From SIG588 sp045591985 (GTDB lineage: Bacteria; Bacillota; Clostridia; Oscillospirales; Acutalibacteraceae), in contig JAZNTV010000008.1 in NCBI GenBank assembly GCA_045591985.1, forward strand, positions 1 through 64,000: DNA of 64,000 bases, read 5' to 3'. Positions 44,274 through 53,607 of the stretch are shown here, one piece after another. The notes below the pieces were generated by a model. It did not search any database, was not told the origin of the DNA, and was given only the letters and a program-made list of their open reading frames with translations. Position numbers and translations under genes: made by a program. Positions within the stretch are counted from its first letter, which is position 1; each line of letters opens with the position of its first letter.

Positions 44274-45188
44274 TTATGAGTTTGCTTCTGAAAATTTAGC
44301 TTCAATCTCATTAATTCGTCCATCTAAATCATCAATATTACTTTCATTGTCACCAATCATATCCTCAAGTTCATCAATTCTATCTTTAAGGTACTGAATT
44401 TGTTTATCATGTTCCTTTTGAAGTTCTTTCCGCACAATTTTAGCAAGCGTTTCGATATTAACCGACATAGGATCAACCGTTTGTAACGGCTTCTTTAAAA
44501 TAATGCCGATATCAGTTAATTTTACAGTAATATCGTCGAGTTCGTTATGCTTTAAAATATCGCTGAATAAGCTTTTCCCATTCCTATCGTTATAGTAACC
44601 AGAATGTGTATCAGGATCTAAATAGGCAGAGTATTCCTCGGGAATGATAAAATTCATAACCTTTTTTGCGGCAAAAGTATTATCTGACACAGCTATCAAA
44701 AAACCGTTTTCGGGTATTTTAATTCGCTTGTTGTCAACAATATTCTCGCGGCGTGATCGATAGGTATGTTCGTAAATAAGCGTGCTTCTTTCCTCAAAAG
44801 GTTCATACGCATTTCGTATATATCCGGTTCTATATGCACGCATATGCGGAATGAACACTGTACCGGTGATTTTACCTTCGCAATCAATTACAAATACTAT
44901 CTTACCTGTAACTTGCGTTTCTGTTTTTGGATAGGTACAATAAATATCAACTTCGTTCTTGTCAATTGTAAGTGTTGAAAATTTTTCTTCAGGAGCAAAC
45001 CCAAGAAGCGCATCTGTCGTAGTAGAAAAGAATTTTGCAATTTCAATCAATGTTCCAATGTCTGGTAGACTTTCATTTCTCTCCCATTTTGAGACGTTTT
45101 GAAAAGAAAAACCAAGTTCTACCGCTAAATCTTTTTGCGAAATAGAACGAGCGTTTCGTAATGTTTTAAGATTTTCACCGAATGTCAT
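44274..45188 (-). CDS. XRE-family regulator with C-terminal coiled coil
   Basis: The 304-residue protein has an N-terminal Cro/CI-type HTH (residues about 5-60: TLRNARSISQKDLAVELGFS, QNVSKWERNESLPDIGTL), a central beta-rich part of unknown fold (70-240), and a C-terminal coiled coil (HDKQIQYLKDRIDELEDMIG). It is AT-rich compared with neighbours and lies between intact spoIVB and the duplicated spoIVB end, together with a dead recombinase, so it is probably cargo or the control gene of an integrated element. Its own extended -10 TGATATAAT lies about 30-40 bp upstream. Confidence 0.85.
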   Translation of the reverse strand: MTFGENLKTLRNARSISQKDLAVELGFSFQNVSKWERNESLPDIGTLIEIAKFFSTTTDALLGFAPEEKFSTLTIDKNEVDIYCTYPKTETQVTGKIVFVIDCEGKITGTVFIPHMRAYRTGYIRNAYEPFEERSTLIYEHTYRSRRENIVDNKRIKIPENGFLIAVSDNTFAAKKVMNFIIPEEYSAYLDPDTHSGYYNDRNGKSLFSDILKHNELDDITVKLTDIGIILKKPLQTVDPMSVNIETLAKIVRKELQKEHDKQIQYLKDRIDELEDMIGDNESNIDDLDGRINEIEAKFSEANS

Positions 45189-45345
45189 ATCATATCCCCT
45201 TTACTTTTTATCATCAACCTAATTATATCACAAGTCGTTATACTCTAAAATAACTGCACTCGGGAAATCTTCTACTCTCAGTTGAATTCTTGTGTCTTTT
45301 ATATTATACAATAATATTCCACAAAAAAGCAATGTGAAAATTTAG

Positions 45346-45379
45346 AAAAGCAGTAAGGCGTAAAAACCTTACTGCTTTT
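45346..45379 (-). terminator. Terminator after spoIVB
   Basis: Perfect 13-bp stem AAAAGCAGTAAGG, 8-nt loop, 3 bp beyond the spoIVB stop. Confidence 0.8.
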
Positions 45380-45382
45380 TGT

Positions 45383-46576
45383 TTATCCAGCCTCTTTTAC
45401 TTGCCTATTTGCAACGCTCTGTGCCGTTTCCAGCATATCCTCCGCAAAGATGGCGTAGCCTTTGGTTGGGTCATCGACTAAAACGTGGGTAACGGCACCG
45501 ACGAGTTTGCCGTTTTGCACGATGGGGCTGCCGCTCATCCCCTGTACGATACCGCCGGTCGCGGCAAGCAATGCTTCGTCGGTCACCGTAAGGTGCATAT
45601 CCTCGCGGTCACCCGCATATCGCACCTTCGTAATCGTGACATCGTACCATTGGGGATCACCGTCGTCCACCGTACAGCGTATTTGCGCGGCGCCGGTTAC
45701 TACTTCCTGTCGCGGAGCAACCTCTATCAATTCCGCCGAGCGGTACCAATTTTCCGCCGTACCGTATACACCGAATTCTCCGTTTTGCCGCAAGGTTCCG
45801 AAAGTACGCCCTGCAAAGCCACCGCACAGCGAGCCCGCATCCCCGCACACACCGCGGTCTACGCTGTACACACGCGCCGCCACCGCCTCACCCGCCGCAA
45901 TCGGCAGGATCTCACCCGTATCGGCATCGCACACGGGATGACCCAAACCGGCAAACACGCCGCTTGCCGGATGATAAAAGGTCATGGTGCCGATCCCCGC
46001 CGAACTGTCACGCACCCATAACCCCGCTTTGTAACGTCCTTCGCCGACCGACAGTGCAGGGGCGAATCGCGCGTGAAACGTGATGCCGTCCCGCACGATC
46101 TCCATATCAAGCACCGCACCTTCCGACTGTTCCACCACAGCCGCCACCTCCTTCATGGTGGTGACTGTTTTGCCGTTGACGGAACGAATAAGGTCGCCTT
46201 TGCAAATTCCCGCCTCTGCGGCAGGGTTGCGGTTGCCGCTTTGGGTGTCGACATCGGTCAACCCGACTACCAACACACCGTCGGTATACATCTTCATACC
46301 GAACACTTCACCGCCCAGCACCACCTGCATATCGTCCGCTTGCCGTACCGCCACTTCTTTTATGGGAAATACACCGAGCAAGCGTATCTCAGCGGCGTGA
46401 TCTGCGCCATCGCCCATCGTTTCCACAGCGGTAAGCGGCGCCGGTAACAGGAGTTCGCTGTTCCCTGCCACCACATATGCCGACGGCACCGCCGCTCCGT
46501 ATGCTCCTATCGCCGTCAATGCCACCGCACACAGCGGTGTCAACCACACACACAAACGCCGAAAAAAACGCTTCAT
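45383..46576 (-). CDS. spoIVB: Stage IV sporulation protease SpoIVB
   Basis: SpoIVB (397 residues) is the forespore-made serine protease that triggers pro-sigma-K processing in the mother cell. It has an N-terminal membrane anchor (residues about 8-28), a PDZ domain (about 105-185, with AAEAGICKGDLIRSVNGK) and the S55 peptidase domain with His in FAGLGHPVCD and Ser in GIVQGMSGSPIVQNG. I choose the ATG at 46576, preceded by GGAGGTGAGG. Its 3' end is duplicated in diverged form at 44037, suggesting an integration event here. Confidence 0.93.
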   Translation of the reverse strand: MKRFFRRLCVWLTPLCAVALTAIGAYGAAVPSAYVVAGNSELLLPAPLTAVETMGDGADHAAEIRLLGVFPIKEVAVRQADDMQVVLGGEVFGMKMYTDGVLVVGLTDVDTQSGNRNPAAEAGICKGDLIRSVNGKTVTTMKEVAAVVEQSEGAVLDMEIVRDGITFHARFAPALSVGEGRYKAGLWVRDSSAGIGTMTFYHPASGVFAGLGHPVCDADTGEILPIAAGEAVAARVYSVDRGVCGDAGSLCGGFAGRTFGTLRQNGEFGVYGTAENWYRSAELIEVAPRQEVVTGAAQIRCTVDDGDPQWYDVTITKVRYAGDREDMHLTVTDEALLAATGGIVQGMSGSPIVQNGKLVGAVTHVLVDDPTKGYAIFAEDMLETAQSVANRQVKEAG

Positions 46577-46611
46577 CTTCCTCACCTCCCGTTCACGCCG
46601 CAAACAAAAAA

Positions 46612-46647
46612 ATCACGGTGTGAACAGTCTTACTGTTCCACCGTGAT
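46612..46647 (-). terminator. Terminator after rubrerythrin
   Basis: ATCACGGTG-GAACAG stem (one bulged T) with a TCTTA loop; on the minus strand T7 follows. Confidence 0.8.
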
Positions 46648-46732
46648 CCGAAAGTATTTACCCCGAAATTTAGAAACGGACAAAACCCGTTTGGTTATGC
46701 GATGCGGGAATTTTTTGAAACATTGCGACGCA

Positions 46733-47272
46733 TTAATAGTTCTCCGCACGCAGTTCAAAATACGCTTGCGGATGCGCACACACGGGGCACACTTCGGGTG
46801 CCGTCTCGCTCACGTGAATGTGGCCGCAGTTGCCGCACTTCCACACAACGATGCCCGCTTTTTCGAACACCGCTTTGTTTTCGACGTTCGAGAGCAAAGT
46901 CAAATACCGCTTTTCATGTTCCGCTTCGATCTTCGCCACGCCTTCGAACAGGTCGGCAATGTGATCAAATCCTTCCTCGCGCGCTTCTTTCGCGAAGGTG
47001 GCGTACATATCCGTCCATTCGTAGTTTTCACCCGCCGCGGCATCCTTCAGATTGGTTGCCGTATCGGCAATACCGCCGTGGAGCAGTTTGAACCACAGTT
47101 TGGCATGTTCTTTTTCATTATCCGCCGTCTCGAGAAACAGCGCCGCGATCTGATTGTACCCTTCCTTCTTCGCTTTGGAAGCATAGTAGGTGTATTTATT
47201 ACGTGCTTCAGATTCACCCGCGAAGGCCGCCATCAAGTTGGCTTCGGTGCGCGTACCTTTTAATTCTTTCAT
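46733..47272 (-). CDS. rbr: Rubrerythrin
   Basis: Rubrerythrin (179 residues) reduces hydrogen peroxide in anaerobes. The N-terminal four-helix diiron domain supplies Glu and His ligands (AFAGESEARNKYTYYA; DNEKEHAKLWF; EAREEGFDHIADLFEGVAKIEAEHEKRY). The C-terminal rubredoxin domain has two CxxC pairs (VWKCGNCGHI and CPVCAHPQAYF). It is monocistronic with a clean promoter and terminator. It fits the strict-anaerobe lifestyle shown by NrdD and the glycyl-radical enzymes. Confidence 0.96.
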   Translation of the reverse strand: MKELKGTRTEANLMAAFAGESEARNKYTYYASKAKKEGYNQIAALFLETADNEKEHAKLWFKLLHGGIADTATNLKDAAAGENYEWTDMYATFAKEAREEGFDHIADLFEGVAKIEAEHEKRYLTLLSNVENKAVFEKAGIVVWKCGNCGHIHVSETAPEVCPVCAHPQAYFELRAENY

Positions 47273-47304
47273 GTCGTCGTACCTCCTAAATTATGGTAAT
47301 TTCA

Positions 47305-47333
47305 GTATACTAAGCTTTACGGAAAATTGCAAG
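47305..47333 (-). promoter_or_regulatory. Promoter of rubrerythrin
   Basis: TTGCAA (47328-47333), 17 bp, TATACT (47305-47310) on the minus strand, then TAGGAGG before the ATG at 47272. No PerR-type box was recognised. Confidence 0.65.
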
Positions 47334-47339
47334 TATTTT

Positions 47340-48524
47340 TTACCCGATTTCACTGCGTAACGCCTCCACGGGATGCAGACGCGCCGCTTTGCGGGCAGGA
47401 TACCAACCAAACAATCCGCCGAGCAGAACGGTACATCCCCCGATCGACAACAACCGTTCCCACGGCACACTTGCCGTGATGCCGAAAAAACGAAGTCCTA
47501 CCGTACCGACCGCCACACCGCCGAAGATCCCCACCGCACCGCCGATCGCCGCAAGCAACAGCGATTCGGCTAAAAACTCCGTTAAAATGCGACGGCCGCC
47601 TGCACCGAGCGCCTGTTTGATACCGATCTCACGCACCCGCTCGTTTACCGCCGTAAGCATGGAGGTAAGCATACCCATTCCCGCTACTACAAGTGATACG
47701 GCCGACACGGCGGTTAGGATCCAACTTACGATATCCATCAGCCGTCCCAACCGCTCGCGTTGCGCGGCAAGATTCTCCGCCGTAAACGCACCCGTCGTCC
47801 CGCTGCCCCTTTCCAGCGCCGCAACCACCCGTTCCCGCACCGCATCGGTCTCTTCTTCGCTTGTTACTTTTACGGCAATCTGATCAAACACCTCGCGTCC
47901 GTTGGCCGCCTGTAAGGTGGTATACGGCAAATAGACGAGTCCCGCGATCATACCGCTGACGCTTTGCAGAAGACTGCTCCCCGCTTTGGCTACACCGACA
48001 ACGGTAAGTTCCATGGGTGCACCATCCATCGAAAGAGTAAGCGTCTTTCCCAACACGTTAGTGCGCCCGTATGCCTCCTTTGCCAGCGCCTCGTCCACTA
48101 CACACACCGCCGCGGCCGCACGCACATCTGCCGCACGCAGTAAGCGTCCGTGTGCCACTTCGAGCGCAATCACCTGATCGGCGCCCGCATCGATACCGCC
48201 GACATAGGCGGTAAAGGAGTGGCGGCCGAGCGTGCCATTCCCGCTTGCCACCGTAAGCGGCATCGCATCGGATACCCCTGCTACCGCCCGCACCGTTTCA
48301 AGTTCGTCTGCCCCAAGAACCACATCCGCAGACGAAGCAGATATCGACACACCTTGTAATCCCATATTTTCGAGTTCCCATCCGATCGTCTCGGCGCCCG
48401 CCTGACCGATAATGCATACGAGTGTTACCATCAACACCCCTACAGCGATACCTCCCACCGTAAGCGATGTGCGAGCCAAACGGCGCACCGCATGCCGACA
48501 GGCCCCCAAAAGAATATCCTTCAT
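47340..48524 (-). CDS. MacB-type ABC transporter permease
   Basis: The 394-residue protein has an N-terminal helix (SLTVGGIAVGVLMVTLVCIIG), a MacB-like periplasmic/extracellular domain and a C-terminal FtsX core (AVNERVREIGIKQALGAGGRRILTEFLAESLL) with three helices. It carries no ATPase domain. The adaptor gene upstream overlaps it by 4 bp, but no ATPase gene is adjacent, so the ATPase must be supplied from elsewhere or has been lost. Confidence 0.87.
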   Translation of the reverse strand: MKDILLGACRHAVRRLARTSLTVGGIAVGVLMVTLVCIIGQAGAETIGWELENMGLQGVSISASSADVVLGADELETVRAVAGVSDAMPLTVASGNGTLGRHSFTAYVGGIDAGADQVIALEVAHGRLLRAADVRAAAAVCVVDEALAKEAYGRTNVLGKTLTLSMDGAPMELTVVGVAKAGSSLLQSVSGMIAGLVYLPYTTLQAANGREVFDQIAVKVTSEEETDAVRERVVAALERGSGTTGAFTAENLAAQRERLGRLMDIVSWILTAVSAVSLVVAGMGMLTSMLTAVNERVREIGIKQALGAGGRRILTEFLAESLLLAAIGGAVGIFGGVAVGTVGLRFFGITASVPWERLLSIGGCTVLLGGLFGWYPARKAARLHPVEALRSEIG

Positions 48525-49195
48525 TCCACCGCCTCCCGCACACGCATTCCGTCGCCCGTTACCGTTTCAGGATGAAGGATCAACCTCTCACCCGCCGCGA
48601 CGCCGCCCGTTATCAGCACACCGTCGCTGAGTTCTTCCGCCACCGTCACCACCCGCTTCACGGCGCGGCCGTTTTCCGCCACAAACACATATTCTTTCCC
48701 CTCTTCGTCGGCACACAAACTTCTGTACGGCACCACAATCCCCACCTGCTCGCTCACGCAAATATTCACCTTGGCGGTAAGGCCGCATTTCAGTGACGTG
48801 TCGGTCGCATCAAGTGCCACCACGGCATCAAGCACCGTCGTGCCCGACGGTGTGGTATAGGCCTTGTCGGCAATCGACAACACGGTACCGCTGTATCGTT
48901 CGGCCGAAAAGGCTGTGCCGCTCACGGTTACCCGCTGTCCCACCGCGACCGCACGCAAGCGATTTTCGGGGACAGCGGCACGCACCTGTACCCGACTGCC
49001 TGTCGAAGCGGCAATCACCTCGCGCCCCGCTTCTTCCACCTTACCCGTACAAGAGACGACACCCGTTACCGTCTGTTGTTCGAGCGTCCGTACCGTTACC
49101 GTTGCTACCTCTTCCCGGATACCACGCAATCCAAAGAACAACGAACCCGACAAAATTGCTGTCAGCAAAAATAACCACACGTATTTTTTCAACAC
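48521..49195 (-). CDS. Membrane-fusion (HlyD/RND-type) adaptor
   Basis: The 224-residue adaptor begins with a single membrane anchor (YVWLFLLTAILSGSLFFGL), then a barrel-sandwich lipoyl-like part (VSCTGKVEEAGREVIAAS, VRAAVPENRLRAVAVGQRVTVSG) and a beta-barrel/MP domain to the end. No long helical hairpin is present. I start at the GTG at 49195, behind AAGGGG. It works with the MacB-type permease downstream to move an unknown substrate. Confidence 0.82.
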   Translation of the reverse strand: MLKKYVWLFLLTAILSGSLFFGLRGIREEVATVTVRTLEQQTVTGVVSCTGKVEEAGREVIAASTGSRVQVRAAVPENRLRAVAVGQRVTVSGTAFSAERYSGTVLSIADKAYTTPSGTTVLDAVVALDATDTSLKCGLTAKVNICVSEQVGIVVPYRSLCADEEGKEYVFVAENGRAVKRVVTVAEELSDGVLITGGVAAGERLILHPETVTGDGMRVREAVE

Positions 49196-49253
49196 GCAAA
49201 CACCCCTTTCTTTCACACGGCTTATTGTATATCGTTCGGCACGAATTATCCCC

Positions 49254-49282
49254 TTGTCAACGCGGATTTTTTGTTGTATACT
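49254..49282 (+). promoter_or_regulatory. Promoter upstream of the DUF1294 gene
   Basis: TTGTCA (49254-49259), 17 bp, TATACT (49277-49282), then GAGGTGA before the ATG at 49300. Confidence 0.65.
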
Positions 49283-49299
49283 CATCCCGAGGTGAGATT

Positions 49300-49569
49300 A
49301 TGCGATATGGATATTTGTGGCTGACGGTCATCAATCTTTTGGCCGTTTGGCTAACCGTAAAAGACAAGCACGCAGCGCGTCGCAAAAAACGGCGTGTATC
49401 CGAAAACGGATTGCTCGTTACGGCCTTACTCGGCGGCAGTATCGGCATGTTTTTGACCATGCTTCTCATTCGTCACAAAACAAAAAAAGTGAAATTCATG
49501 CTTGGTATTCCGTGTATTCTTGCGGTACAAGCGGTTGCGCTCACCTGGGTTTATCACATTATGGTATAA
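49300..49569 (+). CDS. DUF1294 family small membrane protein
   Basis: The 89-residue protein has three hydrophobic segments and the DUF1294 pattern of an N-terminal helix, a basic KDKHAARRKKRRVSENGLL loop and GGSIGMFLTMLLIRHKTKKVKF. Function is unknown. The start at 49300 is set by the GAGGTGA site and the promoter at 49254. The P-type ATPase gene begins 45 bp downstream and may be cotranscribed. Confidence 0.8.
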   Translation: MRYGYLWLTVINLLAVWLTVKDKHAARRKKRRVSENGLLVTALLGGSIGMFLTMLLIRHKTKKVKFMLGIPCILAVQAVALTWVYHIMV

Positions 49570-49614
49570 TTTCCCCCTCTCTGCGCATACATATATCGCA
49601 GAGGAGGGGTGTGT

Positions 49615-52239
49615 GTGACAAGCGGCGGACTGACATCGGCCGAAGCGGCAGCCTCGCGTGTAAAACACGGGAGCAACGAACTGGCCGGAAACAAACAAAA
49701 CAGTTTTTGGCGGCAATTCATCAGCGGGTTCGGCGACCCCATTATCAAGGTCTTGTTGGCAGCCCTTGCGGTGAATGTGCTGTTTTTCTTTCATCGATTC
49801 GATTGGTATGAGTCAGCGGGGATTGCGCTGGCTATTTTTCTCTCTACCTTTGTATCGGCACTGTCGGAATACGGCAGCGAATCCGCCTTTGAACGTTTGC
49901 AAGAAGAAAGTGCCCGCATCACCTGTCGGGTAATGCGGGACGGTAAAGCAACGATCCTCCCTATCGGCGAGATCGTGGTGGGCGATATCGTGCTATTACA
50001 AACCGGCGAACGTGTACCGGCCGACGGCGTACTTCTTGAAGGGGAACTTTCGGTAGATCAGGCAGCGCTGAACGGCGAAGGGCGGGAAGTAAAAAAGCGC
50101 GCGGCCCGCACCTTTACAAACGATCTTGCCGCAACAAGCGACCTCTTTCGGGGCAGTGTGGTGTGTGCCGGTAACGGGGCATTACTGGTCGCCCGCGTAG
50201 GCAGCCACACGTTGTATGGCGGTGTGGCGCGATCGCTTCACGAAGCGTCACCCGAAAGTCCGCTGAAGACCAAACTGAGCGGCCTTGCCGCCACCATCAG
50301 CCGCTTGGGGTATGCGGCGGCAGCATTGGTGGCGTTGGCCGATCTGTTCCATTCCTTTGTGATCCAAGGCGGGCCCTTCACCGCAACAGCGATCGTCGGC
50401 AACCTGCTCCACGCGGTCACCCTCGCCGTCTCCATCGTGGTGGTGGCGGTTCCCGAAGGGTTGCCGATGATGATTACGGTGGTATTATCCGCCAATATGC
50501 GAAAGATGCTGCGAGACCGCGTGTTGGTGCGACGTCCCGTTGGGATCGAAACAGCAGGCAGTTTAAACATTTTATTCACCGACAAGACCGGGACACTGAC
50601 CGAAGGTCATCTCGCGGTTACCGCTTTTGTCTGCGGCAACGGCGAAGAATACACGGCCGATGCAATGAAACGCTTGCCGTTGTGGCAACACGTTGCGCTC
50701 TCCTGCCTTGCGGGAAGTGAATGCACCCCGATAGACGGGCGGGCGGTTGGCGGCAATGCCCCCGACCGTGCGCTGACCGATTGGGCATTGCCCGCCAAGA
50801 TCGCTGTCACCGTAGACGAACGCATCCCGTTCGACAGTGCCCGCAAATGGTCGGGAGTACGTCTGCACACCCCTGCGCTCACCCTTATAAAAGGGGCACC
50901 CGAAAAACTGATTTCCGCTTGCACAAGATATTATGCCGCAAACGGCGAAGTGTATCCGCTCACGGCACCGCACGCTTTACACCGTCGCTTACAACACGCC
51001 GCCGAAGCGGGCGGACGCGTATTGGCACTGACGGTGTGCGACGCCCCGTTTAACGGCGGCTCATTCGCCGATCTCACCCTTTTGGGCGTGGCGATCATCG
51101 CCGACGACGTCCGACCTGCCGTACCGAACGCCGTACGCGAGGTGCGCGGTGCAGGCATACAAACGGTAATGATCACCGGAGACAACCGCGAAACCGCCGT
51201 GGCGATCGCGCGCCGTGCGGGAATTTTGGCAGATTACGATCCCGCCCTTACCCGAAGTGTCATCACCGCCGATGAACTGGCCCGTCTAAGCGACGAGGAA
51301 CTGGCTCGCCGCCTTCCCCACTTACGCGTGGTGGCACGCGCGCTTCCCGCCGATAAAAGTCGGTTGGTACGAGCGGCACGCGCGTGCGGAATGGTGGTAG
51401 GCATGACCGGCGACGGTGTAAACGATGCGCCGGCCCTAAAGATCGCCGACGTAGGGTTTGCGATGGGCGGCGGTACCGAAGTGGCCAAAGAGGCGGGCGA
51501 CATCGTCATTCTCGATAACAACTTCGCCTCCATAGCCCGCGCGGTATTGTATGGCCGTACCATTTTCAAAAGCATTCGCAAATTCATTGTATTTCAACTT
51601 ACCATGAACCTCTGCGCCGCGGGCATTTCGGTCATCGGTCCGTTCATCGGAGTAGATACCCCCGTGACGGTCATTCAAATGTTGTGGATCAATCTGATCA
51701 TGGACACACTCGCCGGGCTCGCGTTTGCCGGTGAGCCACCGCTTCCCGAATATATGGACGAAGCCCCCACACCACGTTCCGAAGCGGTGCTGAACGGCGC
51801 AATGATACGGCAGATCCTGTTTAGCGGCGGTTATACGCTGTTATTGTGTGTGCTGTTTTTGAAATGGGAGCCGGTAAAGGCCTTGTTTCGTTACGATGTG
51901 GATCCGCTGTTTCGTATGAGCGCGTTTTTTGCGCTGTTCATTTTCAGCGGCATATGCAACAGTTTCAACGCCCGCACCGTCCGCGCAAACCCATTTGCCA
52001 ATCTGCGGCAAAATCCGCTGTTCTTCGGCATTATGGCGGCGGTTGCGATCATTCAGTTGTTGCTTCTCTATTTCGGCGGCACCTTGTTTCGCACCGCCCC
52101 GCTCACCGTCTTGGAGTTGCTGCGCGTATTGGGACTTGCCGCAACCGTCATTCCCGCCGACGCGATACGCAAACTCTGCACACAAACGAAGGCAGACCAA
52201 GAATTACCGAAAAACAAAAAACAAGCCATTCCTTCATAG
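49615..52239 (+). CDS. P-type Ca2+-transporting ATPase
   Basis: The 874-residue pump is a P2-type ATPase, most like Ca2+ exporters. It has the M4 ion-binding motif VVAVPEGLPMMITVVL, phosphorylation site DKTGTLTEG, nucleotide-binding KGAPEKLI, hinge MTGDGVNDAPALK and the M6 segment NLIMDTLAGLAFAGEPP. PEGLP with the N-x-x-x-D pattern in M6 fits the plasma-membrane Ca2+ group (P2B-like). The GTG at 49615 lies 7 bp after GGAGG; an earlier GTG at 49609 overlaps that site. A bidirectional terminator follows. Confidence 0.9.
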   Translation: MTSGGLTSAEAAASRVKHGSNELAGNKQNSFWRQFISGFGDPIIKVLLAALAVNVLFFFHRFDWYESAGIALAIFLSTFVSALSEYGSESAFERLQEESARITCRVMRDGKATILPIGEIVVGDIVLLQTGERVPADGVLLEGELSVDQAALNGEGREVKKRAARTFTNDLAATSDLFRGSVVCAGNGALLVARVGSHTLYGGVARSLHEASPESPLKTKLSGLAATISRLGYAAAALVALADLFHSFVIQGGPFTATAIVGNLLHAVTLAVSIVVVAVPEGLPMMITVVLSANMRKMLRDRVLVRRPVGIETAGSLNILFTDKTGTLTEGHLAVTAFVCGNGEEYTADAMKRLPLWQHVALSCLAGSECTPIDGRAVGGNAPDRALTDWALPAKIAVTVDERIPFDSARKWSGVRLHTPALTLIKGAPEKLISACTRYYAANGEVYPLTAPHALHRRLQHAAEAGGRVLALTVCDAPFNGGSFADLTLLGVAIIADDVRPAVPNAVREVRGAGIQTVMITGDNRETAVAIARRAGILADYDPALTRSVITADELARLSDEELARRLPHLRVVARALPADKSRLVRAARACGMVVGMTGDGVNDAPALKIADVGFAMGGGTEVAKEAGDIVILDNNFASIARAVLYGRTIFKSIRKFIVFQLTMNLCAAGISVIGPFIGVDTPVTVIQMLWINLIMDTLAGLAFAGEPPLPEYMDEAPTPRSEAVLNGAMIRQILFSGGYTLLLCVLFLKWEPVKALFRYDVDPLFRMSAFFALFIFSGICNSFNARTVRANPFANLRQNPLFFGIMAAVAIIQLLLLYFGGTLFRTAPLTVLELLRVLGLAATVIPADAIRKLCTQTKADQELPKNKKQAIPS

Positions 52240-52255
52240 GAATGGCTTGTTTTTT
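52216..52255. terminator. Bidirectional terminator
   Basis: A perfect 18-bp stem AAAAAACAAGCCATTCCT with a TCAT loop between convergent genes. Confidence 0.9.
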
Positions 52256-53460
52256 TATCCGTTACGTTCCACACATTCGCGTTCAAGGGCGTTTAGAAAT
52301 GCCGTGCCGGTAAAGATTTTGACCGCTCCGACCACACTGCCGTTGTCCAGTTCTTCCGCACGGACGTTCATGACTTTATACGGGACGGGATCCAACAGCA
52401 AAATTTTGTATCCCTCGCTCTCCCACGCACAGTCGTATGCGCGGCTGAGTCGGGTCACCTCCGCCCGCGCAAAGCGGACGATCGTTAAGAATTCACACAC
52501 GCCGTCCTCGTGCAACACAAGCGGTTTGCGGCGGCTTTTCCCCGACAGGAATTTTATCGAATATACACGACCGTCCGCATTGATGCGCAGATTTTCGCCG
52601 TCGTACAGTGCAAACAGTGAACGGTACGGACGTACCGTTTCCTCAATTATGTAACCCTTTGCAGTACACAATACACGCAGTCGCTTCAAAAAACGAGCGC
52701 GACGGCGCACCCTCCGCAACGCACGCAACGCCTGCCACACGACAACGATACCGAACACCCACAACATTCCCCGCGAGGTGAACAGCATAAGCAGGGCGGG
52801 CAGATACCCCGTCAACATCGGAATAACGATGCCCGCCACTCCTGCCGTCACGATAACCGAAAAGTTCGTGCCGACGACGGCACCGTGGAAGGCACGGGTG
52901 GAGGGGTCTTTACGCTTTTTCTTGGTATCGTAGAGTTTTTGTTCCCCTCGCTCGTGCCAATACCACGGCTCGATGGCACGCACACGCGCCGCCGCGGCAA
53001 GCGGGATACACAAAACCGCAAGCGGTAAAAACAGGCAGAGTTTTCGTAAAAACGTCTCATTTCCGCCGAGCACAAAGTCTCCCAATACCGACCACGTGTG
53101 TTCAAGCGGTAAGAAGAGATACACCGCCGAAAGCACGCCGCCTTCCAGCCACAGCCGCCGCTGTGAAAGCACGAACCGCCACCGCTCACGGCGGGTATGT
53201 TGCCGCACGCCGTCGGCATACAACTGTGCCCGCAACGCATCGTCGTACAGCATAGAGATCCTGTTATACTGATAGAGGAGTACCGCAAGAGCAACAAGGC
53301 ATACCACCGCCATCACGGTATCCGCAAAGAGGGTATCGGCAAACATACTGTCTCCGAGCGGTGTGCGGCTCGGTCGCCAATACAGCACCTGTGCCACGAT
53401 CACGTGGCATATCCACACGGACAAAAACCGTTCGGTATACTGCCAAATGCGTTTCAACAC
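52255..53460 (-). CDS. Polytopic membrane protein of unknown function
   Basis: This 401-residue protein is not recognised. It has about five to six hydrophobic segments in the first 260 residues, with long basic loops between them (for example RRERWRFVLSQRRLWLEGG), and a soluble C-terminal half of beta character (GYIIEETVRPYRSLFALYD, DGRVYSIKFLSG). I start at GTG 53460, 7 bp after G6; the ATG two codons upstream is too close to that site. The soluble C-terminal region recalls restriction-endonuclease-like or PH-like modules only vaguely, so I assign no function. Confidence 0.7.
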   Translation of the reverse strand: MLKRIWQYTERFLSVWICHVIVAQVLYWRPSRTPLGDSMFADTLFADTVMAVVCLVALAVLLYQYNRISMLYDDALRAQLYADGVRQHTRRERWRFVLSQRRLWLEGGVLSAVYLFLPLEHTWSVLGDFVLGGNETFLRKLCLFLPLAVLCIPLAAAARVRAIEPWYWHERGEQKLYDTKKKRKDPSTRAFHGAVVGTNFSVIVTAGVAGIVIPMLTGYLPALLMLFTSRGMLWVFGIVVVWQALRALRRVRRRARFLKRLRVLCTAKGYIIEETVRPYRSLFALYDGENLRINADGRVYSIKFLSGKSRRKPLVLHEDGVCEFLTIVRFARAEVTRLSRAYDCAWESEGYKILLLDPVPYKVMNVRAEELDNGSVVGAVKIFTGTAFLNALERECVERNG

Positions 53461-53535
53461 AGCCATTCCCCCCTTTTGTAGCATAGCATAATCGGACTTT
53501 TGTGTCAATATCTTCAAATTTTGTGAAATTCCCAG

Positions 53536-53564
53536 TTGAAATTATAAAGAATGTTTTGTATAAT
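53536..53564 (+). promoter_or_regulatory. Promoter of proS
   Basis: TTGAAA (53536-53541), 17 bp, TATAAT (53559-53564). The leader to the ATG is about 35 nt, too short for a T-box. Confidence 0.7.
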
Positions 53565-53607
53565 ATATGCTGTATATATTTTTCTTCAAAAAGGAAGGAT
53601 TCAAATC

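Noticed and set aside
53518..53607. T-box riboswitch upstream of proS
   Set aside because: Promoter to start codon leaves only about 35 nt, with no T-box motif or antiterminator stem.
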